Below are positions 18,358 through 27,166 of a stretch of 64,000 nt of DNA, in pieces. This stretch comes from Vibrio sp. 14G-20 (GTDB taxonomy: Bacteria > Pseudomonadota > Gammaproteobacteria > Enterobacterales > Vibrionaceae): positions 86,896-150,895 of the forward strand of contig NZ_JAPHPW010000013.1 in the NCBI RefSeq assembly GCF_026241515.1, given 5' to 3'. The notes below the pieces were generated by a model that was not told where the DNA came from, did no database searches, and saw only the letters and a list, made by a program, of their open reading frames with translations. A program made the position numbers and the translations under genes. Within the stretch, counting starts at the first letter, position 1; every line of letters begins with the position of its first letter.

Positions 18358-18368
18358 TTGTACTACAA
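18358..18368. promoter_or_regulatory. Perfect TTGTANTACAA operator-like palindrome upstream of a symporter
   Basis: TTGTACTACAA lies in ATTTGGATTATTGTACTACA, 59 bases before the ATG at 18428. The same flank and spacing occur before the symporter at 49654. Confidence 0.65.
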
Positions 18369-18427
18369 ATAAGGTTTGAGATTTCCTATAGTCCTCGTAA
18401 CAAATTACAACGGACAAAGGATACACG

Positions 18428-20206
18428 ATGGAACTCAACACGATTATTGTCGGCATTTATTTCCTATTCTTGATTGCGATAGGTTGGATGTTTAGGACAT
18501 TTACTAGTACCACCAGTGATTACTTCCGCGGGGGCGGTAATATGCTGTGGTGGATGGTTGGTGCAACCGCCTTTATGACCCAGTTTAGTGCATGGACATT
18601 CACCGGTGCGGCAGGTAAAGCGTATAACGATGGTTTTGCCGTAGCGGTTATCTTTATCGCTAATGCTTTTGGTTACTTCATGAACTTCGCATACTTCGCA
18701 CCTAAGTTCCGTCAACTACGTGTAGTGACGGTAATTGAAGCAATCCGTATGCGTTTTGGTGCGACTAACGAACAAGTGTTCACTTGGTCTTCAATGCCAA
18801 ATAGTGTGGTTTCTGCAGGTGTATGGTTAAACGCATTAGCAATCATCGCTTCTGGTATCTTCGGCTTCGACATGACAGCGACTATCTGGATTACTGGTCT
18901 AGTAGTATTAGCTATGTCAGTAACGGGCGGTTCATGGGCAGTTATCGCATCTGATTTTATGCAGATGGTTATCATCATGGCAGTTACGGTTACATGTGCT
19001 GTTGTAGCGGTTGTACAAGGTGGTGGCGTTGGCGAAATCGTTAATAACTTCCCTGTAGCAGAAGGCGGTTCATTCCTTTCTGGTAACAACATTAACTACC
19101 TAAGCATCTTCAGCATCTGGGCATTCTTCATCTTCGTGAAGCAATTCTCAATCACGAACAACATGCTTAACTCTTACCGTTACCTAGCGGCTAAAGACTC
19201 AAAGAATGCTAAGAAAGCAGCACTGCTTGCATGTGTGCTAATGCTTTGTGGTGTATTCATTTGGTTCATGCCTTCTTGGTACATCGCTGGTCAAGGTGTC
19301 GACCTAGCAGCTGCTTACCCAGAAGCTGGTAAGAAAGCAGGTGACTTTGCATACCTATACTTCGTACAAGAGTACATGCCAGCAGGTATGGTAGGCCTTC
19401 TAGTTGCGGCGATGTTTGCAGCGACAATGTCTTCTATGGACTCAGGTCTAAACCGTAACTCAGGTATCTTTGTTAAGAACTTCTACGAAACTATTGTTCG
19501 TAAAGGCAACGCAAGTGAGAAAGAGCTAGTAACGGTTTCTAAGATTACTTCTGCAGTCTTCGGTATCGCTATCATCCTTATCGCTCAGTTCATTAACTCG
19601 CTTAAAGGTTTGAGCCTATTCGATACAATGATGTACGTTGGTGCTCTAATCGGCTTCCCAATGACTATCCCTGCATTCTTAGGCTTCTTCATCAAGAAGA
19701 CTCCAGACTGGGCAGGTTGGGGTACGCTAGTAGTGGGTGGCTTTGTATCTTACTACGTAGGTTTCGTTGTAAACGCTGAAATGGTGTCATCTGTATTCGG
19801 TCTTGAAGAGTTAACGAGCCGTGAATGGTCTGATGTTAAAGTTGCGATTGGTCTAATTGGTCACATTACACTAACAGGTGGCTTCTTCATCCTATCGACA
19901 TTGTTCTACAAACCACTGTCTGAGAAGCGTCAAGCAGACGTTGATAAGTTCTTCGGTAACCTATCTACTCCGTTAGTCGCTGAGTCTGCAGAACAGAAAG
20001 TACTGGATAACAAGCAGCGTGAAATGCTTGGTAAACTGATTGCAGTAGCAGGTGTGGGTATTATGCTAATGGCTCTACTAACTAACCCAATGTGGGGACG
20101 TCTAGTCTTCATCTTATGTGGTGTGATTGTTGGTGGTGTTGGTGTGCTACTTGTTAAAGCGGTCGATGACGGCGGCAAGCAAGCGAAAACGGTAACCGAA
20201 AGCTAA
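18428..20206 (+). CDS. Sodium/solute symporter (SSS family), probable DEH / oligouronate uptake
   Basis: This inner-membrane symporter has 592 residues and about 13-14 hydrophobic helices from the N-terminus (IVGIYFLFLIAIGWMF) to VFILCGVIVGGVGVLL. SSS-type sequences include TDYFRGGGNMLWWMVGA-like residues, SAWTFTGAAGKAY and AATMSSMDSGLNRNSGIFVKN, the last being the conserved ion-binding region of the family. AAAGGA precedes the ATG. It stands directly before the PL15 exolyase oalA and is about 85 percent similar to the symporter at 49654. Homologues (Toa proteins) in V. splendidus were used for DEH uptake, which supports the role; which Toa this is cannot be told here. Confidence 0.9.
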   Translation: MELNTIIVGIYFLFLIAIGWMFRTFTSTTSDYFRGGGNMLWWMVGATAFMTQFSAWTFTGAAGKAYNDGFAVAVIFIANAFGYFMNFAYFAPKFRQLRVVTVIEAIRMRFGATNEQVFTWSSMPNSVVSAGVWLNALAIIASGIFGFDMTATIWITGLVVLAMSVTGGSWAVIASDFMQMVIIMAVTVTCAVVAVVQGGGVGEIVNNFPVAEGGSFLSGNNINYLSIFSIWAFFIFVKQFSITNNMLNSYRYLAAKDSKNAKKAALLACVLMLCGVFIWFMPSWYIAGQGVDLAAAYPEAGKKAGDFAYLYFVQEYMPAGMVGLLVAAMFAATMSSMDSGLNRNSGIFVKNFYETIVRKGNASEKELVTVSKITSAVFGIAIILIAQFINSLKGLSLFDTMMYVGALIGFPMTIPAFLGFFIKKTPDWAGWGTLVVGGFVSYYVGFVVNAEMVSSVFGLEELTSREWSDVKVAIGLIGHITLTGGFFILSTLFYKPLSEKRQADVDKFFGNLSTPLVAESAEQKVLDNKQREMLGKLIAVAGVGIMLMALLTNPMWGRLVFILCGVIVGGVGVLLVKAVDDGGKQAKTVTES

Positions 20207-20229
20207 TACATAGAAAACGTTTATAATAG

Positions 20230-20262
20230 AATGCGACGACTCGAAAGGGCGTCGCATTTTTT
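20230..20262 (+). terminator. Intrinsic terminator after the symporter
   Basis: ATGCGACG and CGTCGCAT pair around an eleven-base loop, followed by six T. It separates the symporter from oalA, which has its own operator-like site. Confidence 0.85.
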
Positions 20263-20356
20263 GTTCTGCGAAACGGAAAAACCGTCAGGTGAAAGATATC
20301 TGACCTAAATCACGAAAACTGTACAAAGTGGTTCAATCGAGTCGAAATGTATTCAA

Positions 20357-20367
20357 TTGTCCTACAA
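20357..20367. promoter_or_regulatory. Operator-like palindrome upstream of oalA
   Basis: TTGTCCTACAA is a one-mismatch copy, 57 bases before the oalA ATG, the same distance as in the symporter promoters. Confidence 0.55.
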
Positions 20368-20424
20368 TAAGACGTATATTATTGCTAATTCCTTTCAATC
20401 AACTTGAAAAATAAGTGAGTTAGA

Positions 20425-22503
20425 ATGAGCGACCAAAAATCTCTTGATGCAATCAGGAAGATGAAGCTGGAGAATGATACTTCAGCAGGTAATCTTGTAG
20501 ACCTACTCCCTATCGAAGTACAGAAACGTGACTTCGATCTATCATTCCTAGACAACTTGAGCGAAGCGCGTCCACGTCTTCTTGTTCAAGCTGATCAGTT
20601 AGAAGAATTCAAAGCGAAAGTGAAAGCTGATGAAGCTCACTGCATGTTTGATGATTTCTACAACAACTCTACCGTTAAGTTCCTTGAGACTGCTCCTTTT
20701 GAGGAGCCTCAAGCGTACCCAGCTGAGACGGTAGGTAAAGCTTCTTTGTGGCGTCCTTACTGGCGTCAAATGTACGTTGATTGCCAAATGGCACTGAACG
20801 CGACACGTAACCTAGCAATTGCTGGTGTTGTGAAAGAAGACGAAGCGCTAATTGCTAAAGCAAAAGCTTGGACTCTAAAGCTGTCTACCTACGATCCAGA
20901 AGGCGTGACTTCTCGTGGCTATAACGATGAAGCGGCTTTCCGTGTCATTGCAGCGATGGCTTGGGGTTACGACTGGTTACACGGCTATTTCACCGATGAA
21001 GAGCGTCAGCAAGTTCAAGATGCTTTGATTGAGCGTCTAGACGAAATCATGCACCACCTAAAAGTGACGGTTGATCTATTGAACAACCCGCTAAACAGCC
21101 ACGGTGTTCGTTCGATCTCTTCTGCTATTATTCCAACGTGTATCGCGCTTTACCACGATCACCCGAAAGCAGGTGAGTACATCGCATACGCGCTAGAATA
21201 CTACGCAGTACACTACCCACCATGGGGCGGTGTAGACGGCGGTTGGGCTGAAGGTCCAGACTACTGGAACACACAAACTGCATTCCTAGGCGAAGCATTC
21301 GATCTATTGAAAGCATACTGTGGCGTAGACATGTTCAACAAGACATTCTACGAAAACACCGGTGACTTCCCGCTTTACTGTATGCCTGTTCACTCTAAGC
21401 GCGCAAGCTTCTGTGATCAGTCTTCAATCGGTGATTTTCCTGGTCTAAAACTGGCTTACAACATCAAGCACTACGCGGGTGTTAACCAGAAGCCTGAGTA
21501 CGTTTGGTACTACAACCAACTGAAAGGCCGTGATACTGAAGCACACACCAAATTCTACAACTTCGGTTGGTGGGACTTCGGTTACGACGATCTTCGTTTC
21601 AACTTCCTTTGGGATGCACCTGAAGAGAAAGCACCATCGAATGATCCACTGTTGAAAGTATTCCCAATCACGGGTTGGGCTGCATTCCACAACAAGATGA
21701 CTGAGCGTGATAACCATATTCACATGGTATTCAAGTGTTCTCCGTTTGGCTCAATCAGCCACTCTCACGGTGACCAAAACGCATTTACGCTTCACGCATT
21801 TGGTGAAACGCTAGCGTCAGTAACAGGTTACTACGGTGGTTTCGGTGTAGACATGCACACTAAATGGCGTCGTCAAACGTTCTCTAAAAACCTTCCACTA
21901 TTTGGCGGTAAAGGTCAGTACGGCGAGAACAAGAACACAGGCTACGAAAACCACCAAGATCGCTTCTGTATCGAAGCGGGTGGCACTATCTCTGACTTCG
22001 ACACTGAATCTGATGTGAAGATGGTTGAAGGTGATGCAACGGCATCTTACAAGTACTTCGTTCCTGAAATCGAATCTTACAAGCGTAAGGTCTGGTTTGT
22101 TCAAGGTAAAGTATTCGTAATGCAAGACAAGGCAACGCTTTCTGAAGAGAAAGACATGACTTGGCTAATGCATACAACTTTCGCAAACGAAGTGGCAGAC
22201 AAGTCTTTCACTATCCGTGGCGAGGTTGCGCACCTAGACGTAAACTTCATCAACGAGTCTGCTGATAACATCACGTCAGTTAAGAACGTTGAAGGTTTCG
22301 GTGAAGTTGACCCATACGAGTTCAAAGATCTTGAAATCCACCGTCACGTTGAAGTGGAATTCAAGCCATTGAAAGAGCACAACATCCTGACGCTTCTCGT
22401 TCCTAATAAGAATGAAGGCGAGCAAGTTGAAGTGTCTCATAAGCTTGAAGGCAACACGCTGTTGCTAAATGTTGACGGTGAAACGGTTTCAATCGAACTG
22501 TAA
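20425..22503 (+). CDS. oalA: PL15 oligoalginate lyase
   Basis: This exolytic alginate lyase releases unsaturated uronate monomer from oligomers in the cytoplasm; no signal peptide is present. Its 692 residues have the alpha/alpha toroid plus beta-sandwich of the heparinase II/III superfamily. NNPLNSHGVRS near residue 226, AEGPDYWNTQ with Tyr near 280, and SHSHGDQNAF near 445 correspond to His311, Tyr365 and the later His of the PL15 enzyme Atu3025, with the same 54-residue spacing between the first two. It differs from the two PL17 genes in family. It has its own operator-like site and terminator, so it is a single-gene unit. V. splendidus OalA is the PL15 member. Confidence 0.92.
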   Translation: MSDQKSLDAIRKMKLENDTSAGNLVDLLPIEVQKRDFDLSFLDNLSEARPRLLVQADQLEEFKAKVKADEAHCMFDDFYNNSTVKFLETAPFEEPQAYPAETVGKASLWRPYWRQMYVDCQMALNATRNLAIAGVVKEDEALIAKAKAWTLKLSTYDPEGVTSRGYNDEAAFRVIAAMAWGYDWLHGYFTDEERQQVQDALIERLDEIMHHLKVTVDLLNNPLNSHGVRSISSAIIPTCIALYHDHPKAGEYIAYALEYYAVHYPPWGGVDGGWAEGPDYWNTQTAFLGEAFDLLKAYCGVDMFNKTFYENTGDFPLYCMPVHSKRASFCDQSSIGDFPGLKLAYNIKHYAGVNQKPEYVWYYNQLKGRDTEAHTKFYNFGWWDFGYDDLRFNFLWDAPEEKAPSNDPLLKVFPITGWAAFHNKMTERDNHIHMVFKCSPFGSISHSHGDQNAFTLHAFGETLASVTGYYGGFGVDMHTKWRRQTFSKNLPLFGGKGQYGENKNTGYENHQDRFCIEAGGTISDFDTESDVKMVEGDATASYKYFVPEIESYKRKVWFVQGKVFVMQDKATLSEEKDMTWLMHTTFANEVADKSFTIRGEVAHLDVNFINESADNITSVKNVEGFGEVDPYEFKDLEIHRHVEVEFKPLKEHNILTLLVPNKNEGEQVEVSHKLEGNTLLLNVDGETVSIEL

Positions 22504-22533
22504 TTCGCTGAAGTAACATAAGCTAAATATTAG

Positions 22534-22563
22534 AAACTCCGAGTGAAAGCTCGGAGTTTTTTT
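22534..22563 (+). terminator. Intrinsic terminator after oalA
   Basis: AAACTCCGAG and CTCGGAGTTT form a ten-base stem with a six-base loop and a T run. Between here and 23075 I see no gene that I can support; a weak minus frame is discussed among the findings. Confidence 0.88.
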
Positions 22564-23075
22564 GTTTGGCTAGCTAGAACCCATTAGATTGAAAAAACTT
22601 AAATTGCCCTAAGATAAATAGCTACTCGATGCCGACTCAATGGTTCTAGGGATAAAACTGAAAGCTGATACTGAAAAAGACCGGACATGTACGTAGTCAC
22701 TATACTGAATGAAATATCCAAGAGCTGTAGAGGGGACTCGTACATATCCATCTATTATAAATAGGGTGACACGCCTGTTTGTTAGAAACGGTTATGACTT
22801 ACTTTTCCGAGGGCAGTCTAGTCACTGGTTAAGTAAGGGAGTACTAAACTATACATAGGTAAAGGCGTAGCTTATTCTTATTAATCGTATGATATTTAAC
22901 GTACGTTATTTCATCAATAGACAGTTTTTTAAGTGGCATATAGTGCCTGTAAGTACAAAGCGTGACCCATATTTTCTCGTAAAGTGAATCCCCGTCACAA
23001 CTTGCGTCTAACCATCGAATCAATGCCCTAAAACTATTGCGTAACGAGAAAGACGTAGTTATTATAATGAGCATA

Positions 23076-23086
23076 TAATCATACAA
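23076..23086. promoter_or_regulatory. Degenerate operator-like site upstream of the DEH reductase
   Basis: TAATCATACAA keeps the right half TACAA but a poor left half. AATCATACAATA also occurs upstream of the SDR at 39761-39772, so the two reductase genes share this variant. Confidence 0.35.
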
Positions 23087-23107
23087 TACTATATTTGGAG
23101 TTTGAAC

Positions 23108-23989
23108 ATGACTAAACCTGTAATCGGTTTCATTGGCCTAGGTCTTATGGGCGGCAACATGGTTGAAAACCTGCAAAAGCGCGGCTACCACGTAAACGTA
23201 ATGGATCTAAGCGCTGAAGCTGTTGCTCGCGTTACAGATCGCGGCAATGCGACTGCATTCACTTCTGCTAAAGAACTAGCTGCTGCAAGTGACATCGTTC
23301 AGTTTTGTCTTACAACTTCAGCTGTTGTTGAAAAAATCGTTTATGGCGAAGACGGCGTTCTAGCGGGCATCAAAGAAGGCGCAGTACTAGTAGACTTCGG
23401 TACTTCTATCCCTGCTTCTACTAAGAAAATCGGCGCAGCTCTTGCTGAAAAAGGCGCGGGCATGATCGACGCACCTCTAGGTCGTACTCCTGCACACGCT
23501 AAAGATGGTCTTCTGAACATCATGGCTGCTGGCGACATGGAAACTTTCAACAAAGTTAAACCTGTTCTTGAAGAGCAAGGCGAAAACGTATTCCACCTAG
23601 GTGCTCTAGGTTCTGGTCACGTAACTAAGCTTGTAAACAACTTCATGGGTATGACGACTGTTGCGACTATGTCTCAAGCTTTCGCTGTTGCTCAACGCGC
23701 TGGTGTTGATGGCCAACAACTGTTTGACATCATGTCTGCAGGTCCATCTAACTCTCCGTTCATGCAATTCTGTAAGTTCTACGCAGTAGACGGCGAAGAG
23801 AAGCTAGGTTTCTCTGTTGCTAACGCTAACAAAGACCTTGGTTATTTCCTTGCTCTTTGTGAAGAGCTAGGTACTGAGTCTCTAATCGCTCAAGGTACTG
23901 CAACAAGCCTACAAGCTGCTGTTGACGCAGGCATGGGTAACAACGATGTACCAGTAATCTTCGACTACTTCGCTAAACTAGAGAAGTAA
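23108..23989 (+). CDS. dehR: DEH reductase, beta-hydroxyacid dehydrogenase family
   Basis: The 293-residue cytoplasmic NAD(P)-dependent reductase would convert 4-deoxy-erythro-hexoseulose uronate (DEH) to KDG, feeding kdgK and eda. The Rossmann motif GFIGLGLMGGNM begins at residue 8, the substrate motif DAPLGRTPAHAKDG is at 121, and the catalytic Lys174 with Asn178 is in GHVTKLVNNF. ATG 23108 is preferred, with TTTGGAG seven bases upstream; a TTG two codons earlier is also open. The family also contains tartronate semialdehyde reductases, but the locus supports the DEH role, as described for the V. splendidus homologue. Monocistronic, with a large terminator behind it. Confidence 0.87.
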   Translation: MTKPVIGFIGLGLMGGNMVENLQKRGYHVNVMDLSAEAVARVTDRGNATAFTSAKELAAASDIVQFCLTTSAVVEKIVYGEDGVLAGIKEGAVLVDFGTSIPASTKKIGAALAEKGAGMIDAPLGRTPAHAKDGLLNIMAAGDMETFNKVKPVLEEQGENVFHLGALGSGHVTKLVNNFMGMTTVATMSQAFAVAQRAGVDGQQLFDIMSAGPSNSPFMQFCKFYAVDGEEKLGFSVANANKDLGYFLALCEELGTESLIAQGTATSLQAAVDAGMGNNDVPVIFDYFAKLEK

Positions 23990-23999
23990 TCGACGTACG

Positions 24000-24059
24000 A
24001 CCTCGCTTGGGTATTGCCTGTCTTTTTTAGGCGGCGATACCTCAGCGAGGTTCGTTTTT
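24000..24059 (+). terminator. Long-stem terminator after dehR
   Basis: ACCTCGCTTGGGTATTGCC pairs with a stretch ending GATACCTCAGCGAGGT (stem with a small bulge), then a T-rich tail GTTTTTATC. Confidence 0.8.
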
Positions 24060-24089
24060 ATCTGCCATATTCATTCCCTCGTTAAAATC

Positions 24090-24122
24090 TTCTACTTCTA
24101 CTTCTACTTCTACTTCTACTTC
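24090..24122. repeat. Hexanucleotide microsatellite TTCTAC x5.5
   Basis: Five exact TTCTAC units plus TTC are followed by about 100 bases of related pyrimidine-rich sequence (repeated TTTCTAT and TATC words). There is no coding frame through it. Confidence 0.85.
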
Positions 24123-24340
24123 AATTTCTTCAGCTACCTCTAATCAAAACTCTGTTTAACTCTTTTACTACCTCAATTCCGATTTTTGTTTCTATTTCTA
24201 TATTTATATCTATCTGTAAATTCAAAACCTCCTAGCACCAACTCGCTCACTCATTTTTCCTCGCAAGCTTGAAACTAGCGCGCTTACGCGATTGTGGGTG
24301 ATGGCTGAACACTACTCGAATACCGGGTCCAAAAATAAAA

Positions 24341-24575
24341 CAAAAAAAAGCCCACACAGCTGGTGACTGTATGGGCATGTTCGGACGAGCCGTCTGAAAA
24401 AACGAATGAACAATCTAAGTGAAGTACCGTTTAACGAGATCCCCCGACAGTTTCTACGTTAACCGTGTTCAATGACCTTAAAGCGAGACGCTTCAATTTC
24501 CACTTTGAATTGCACAAAAGCATTCAGAAAGAACTTAAGTTATGATTCAAATACACCTTAACTTAAGGCTTATTG
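24341..24575 (-). ncRNA. Candidate non-coding RNA: orphan terminator plus operator, no gene
   Basis: At 24341-24377 the minus strand forms GCCCATACAG...CTGTGTGGGC followed by eight T: a strong intrinsic terminator for a minus-strand transcript. No minus-strand gene lies to its right before the chemoreceptor at 25000 (plus). About 195 bases upstream on the minus strand is the perfect palindrome TTGTANTACAA (24573-24583), within which TACAAT could serve as a -10 element. A transcript of roughly 220 bases is predicted. A 30-codon frame exists inside but has no convincing ribosome site. This is inference from signals only. Confidence 0.35.
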
Positions 24576-24583
24576 TATTACAA
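24573..24583. promoter_or_regulatory. Perfect TTGTANTACAA palindrome far from any coding start
   Basis: TTGTATTACAA is 416 bases upstream of the chemoreceptor start, much further than in other promoters of the locus (25-90). It fits better as a control site for the candidate minus-strand RNA. A weaker copy, TAAACATACAA at 24866-24876, is closer to the chemoreceptor. Confidence 0.6.
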
Positions 24584-24999
24584 ATAAATTTTAAGGTTGA
24601 ATGCCTTTAGTGAATGGGTTGTTAGTGAAAATGTGACTTAAGGCCCACTTTCCTAGTCAGCGAATTGAAATTGGTATAAATAATTCAAGTAGAAGCATTA
24701 TCGGCGAAGTTGTAAGGTGAATATCAAAAATTCGATCAATTTTAGTAAGTTGCTAATTCTGTTCTAATCGAGTTAAAAGTCAAAATCCATAAATGATACC
24801 TATGTCACAAGGTGTTTTTAGCCAGTTTTAATATATCAAGATCGCTCACAGAAAGGGCTGTCAATTAAACATACAATACTAATTAAATTAATGGTTATGA
24901 CGATGGAACGGCATGAATAAGTTTCGCTTCCCGTATCTTCGAAAATGTAAAAAATGACCATTTCACTCGGATAAAAATAATAGACATAGGTTGATATGG

Positions 25000-26928
25000 A
25001 TGATGAGTTTTACGAATTCAAAATTGTCTCTAGGGTTTAAAGGAAAATTGATTTTAATGGTGGCGATCGTCAGTTCTAGTGCGTTGGCATTTACGAACTG
25101 GTTTACGCTTGACTTGGCAACAGACCAGGTAAACCAAACGATTTATAACGAGATTGACCACTCGCTGACGATAGAAATTAATCAAATAGAAAGTACCGTT
25201 CAGCGCACTATCGATACCGTAAATTCAGTCGCTCAAGAGTTCATGAAGTCACCATACCAGGTACCTAATGAAGCGCTTATGCATTACGCCGCCAAGCTTG
25301 GTGGCATTGATAAAATTGTAGTGGGTTTTGACGACGGCCGTTCTTACACTTCTCGTCCTTCCGAGTCTTTCCCTAACGGTGTTGGAATCAAAGAAAAATA
25401 CAACCCAACGACTCGCCCTTGGTATCAACAAGCGAAATTGAAGTCAGGTTTATCTTTTAGTGATCTGTTTTTCACTAAGAGTACTCAAGTACCAATGATT
25501 GGGGTGACGTATTCTTATCAAGATCGCGTAATCATGGCGGACATTCGATTTGATGATTTGGAAACTCAACTCCAACAACTAGATAGCATCTATGAAGCCA
25601 AAGGTATCATTGTTGATGAGAGAGGAATGGTTGTCGCATCCACAATAGAAAACGTGCTTCCACAGAGCAATATATCTTCTGCTGACGCGTTAATGAAACT
25701 CAACAAGGCCATCGAACGACCAGATCAATTTATTGAAGGTGTGATTGATGGTAATCAGCGAATCTTGATGGCTAAGAAGGTCGATATTGGCAGCCAGAAA
25801 GAGTGGTACATGATTTCAAGTATTGACCCTGAACTCGCGCTCAATCAGTTGAATGGTGTGATGTCAGATGCTCGAATGTTGATTATTGCCTGTGTCTTGG
25901 GCTCGGTCATATTGATGATTCTACTCCTGAATCGTTTCTACCGCCCAATCGTGTCACTGCGTAAAATTGTTCACGACCTTTCTCAAGGTAATGGAGACCT
26001 GACTCAAAGGCTTGCCGAGAAAGGTAATGACGACCTAGGACACATCGCCAAAGACATCAACTTGTTCATCATTGGCTTGCAAGAAATGGTTAAAGACGTG
26101 AAATTCAAGAACTCAGATTTGGATACCAAAGTCTTAAGTATTCGAGAAGGTTGTAAAGAAACCAGCGATGTATTGAAAGTTCACACAGACGAAACCGTTC
26201 AAGTTGTCTCTGCGATTAATGGGCTGTCAGAAGCGTCAAACGAAGTAGAGAAGAGTTCTCAGTCCGCGGCAGAAGCAGCAAGAGAAGCAGCTGTTTTCAG
26301 TGATGAGACGAAACAAATTAACACAGTGACCGAAACCTATATCAGTGACCTTGAGAAACAAGTCTGCACCACCTCTGATGATATTCGCTCTATGGCCAAC
26401 GAAACACAGAGCATTCAGTCGATAGTGTCTGTGATTGGCGGTATTGCTGAACAAACCAACTTGCTTGCGTTGAATGCATCCATAGAGGCGGCGAGAGCGG
26501 GCGAGCATGGTCGAGGTTTTGCCGTGGTGGCTGACGAAGTCCGTGCGCTAGCAAACCGAACTCAAATCAGTACCTCTGAAATAGAAGAGGCGCTATCTGG
26601 GTTGCAATCTAAATCGGATGGATTGGTGAAATCGATTGAGTTAACGAAGAGCAATTGCGAGATGACTCGTGCTCAAGTAGTTCAAGCGGTAAACATGCTA
26701 GCGAAGCTAACGGAGCAGATGGAAACCGTGAGTCGTTTCAATAACGATATCTCTGGTTCTTCGGTCGAGCAGAATGCACTGATTCAAAGTATCGCTAAGA
26801 ACATGCATAAGATTGAAAGCTTCGTTGAAGAGCTCAATAAGCTAAGCCAAGATCAACTGACAGAATCCGCTGAAATCAAAACACTGAATGGCAGCGTCAG
26901 TGAACTGATGAGCAGTTTTAAAGTTTAA
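25000..26928 (+). CDS. Methyl-accepting chemotaxis protein with periplasmic dCache-type sensor
   Basis: This transmembrane chemoreceptor has 642 residues. A first helix lies near 15-35, a periplasmic sensory region near 40-285 with Cache features ([27 protein letters not shown]), a second helix near 290-315, then HAMP ([15 protein letters not shown]) and the signalling domain. The hairpin tip reads [20 protein letters not shown] near residue 485 and is intact. Start choice is between ATG 25000 and ATG 25003; TAGG precedes both. Placed between DEH reductase and the lyases, it may sense alginate products; the ligand is unknown. Confidence 0.88.
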   Translation: MMSFTNSKLSLGFKGKLILMVAIVSSSALAFTNWFTLDLATDQVNQTIYNEIDHSLTIEINQIESTVQRTIDTVNSVAQEFMKSPYQVPNEALMHYAAKLGGIDKIVVGFDDGRSYTSRPSESFPNGVGIKEKYNPTTRPWYQQAKLKSGLSFSDLFFTKSTQVPMIGVTYSYQDRVIMADIRFDDLETQLQQLDSIYEAKGIIVDERGMVVASTIENVLPQSNISSADALMKLNKAIERPDQFIEGVIDGNQRILMAKKVDIGSQKEWYMISSIDPELALNQLNGVMSDARMLIIACVLGSVILMILLLNRFYRPIVSLRKIVHDLSQGNGDLTQRLAEKGNDDLGHIAKDINLFIIGLQEMVKDVKFKNSDLDTKVLSIREGCKETSDVLKVHTDETVQVVSAINGLSEASNEVEKSSQSAAEAAREAAVFSDETKQINTVTETYISDLEKQVCTTSDDIRSMANETQSIQSIVSVIGGIAEQTNLLALNASIEAARAGEHGRGFAVVADEVRALANRTQISTSEIEEALSGLQSKSDGLVKSIELTKSNCEMTRAQVVQAVNMLAKLTEQMETVSRFNNDISGSSVEQNALIQSIAKNMHKIESFVEELNKLSQDQLTESAEIKTLNGSVSELMSSFKV

Positions 26929-26982
26929 GTTTTTTATGAATAATATTTAAAAATCAATGTCTTAACTTTTATTTTCAGTCAA

Positions 26983-27020
26983 AGAGCCACTCAATAACTT
27001 TCGAGTTTAGAGTGGCTTTT
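26983..27020 (+). terminator. Terminator after the chemoreceptor
   Basis: AGCCACTC (26985-26992) pairs with GAGTGGCT (27010-27017), followed by TTTTC. Confidence 0.75.
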
Positions 27021-27113
27021 CTGCGTTGTTTTTGTCTCTAAACCCTACGTAAAAACTGCTCATATAACTTCATCTGTCGCATCTCACATTCTGATAAATA
27101 GATAATTGACATA

Positions 27114-27124
27114 AAATAGTACAA
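27114..27124. promoter_or_regulatory. Half-palindrome operator-like site upstream of the two-domain PL7 lyase
   Basis: AAATAGTACAA has an intact right half TACAA and a weak left half, 42 bases before the GTG start at 27167. Confidence 0.35.
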
Positions 27125-27166
27125 ATATACATTGTCACTCTACTCTTATGGATAAGTGAGATAAAT

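Noticed and set aside
24090..24122. Short repeats considered as a CRISPR array
   Set aside because: The units are six bases and contiguous, without spacers or cas genes.
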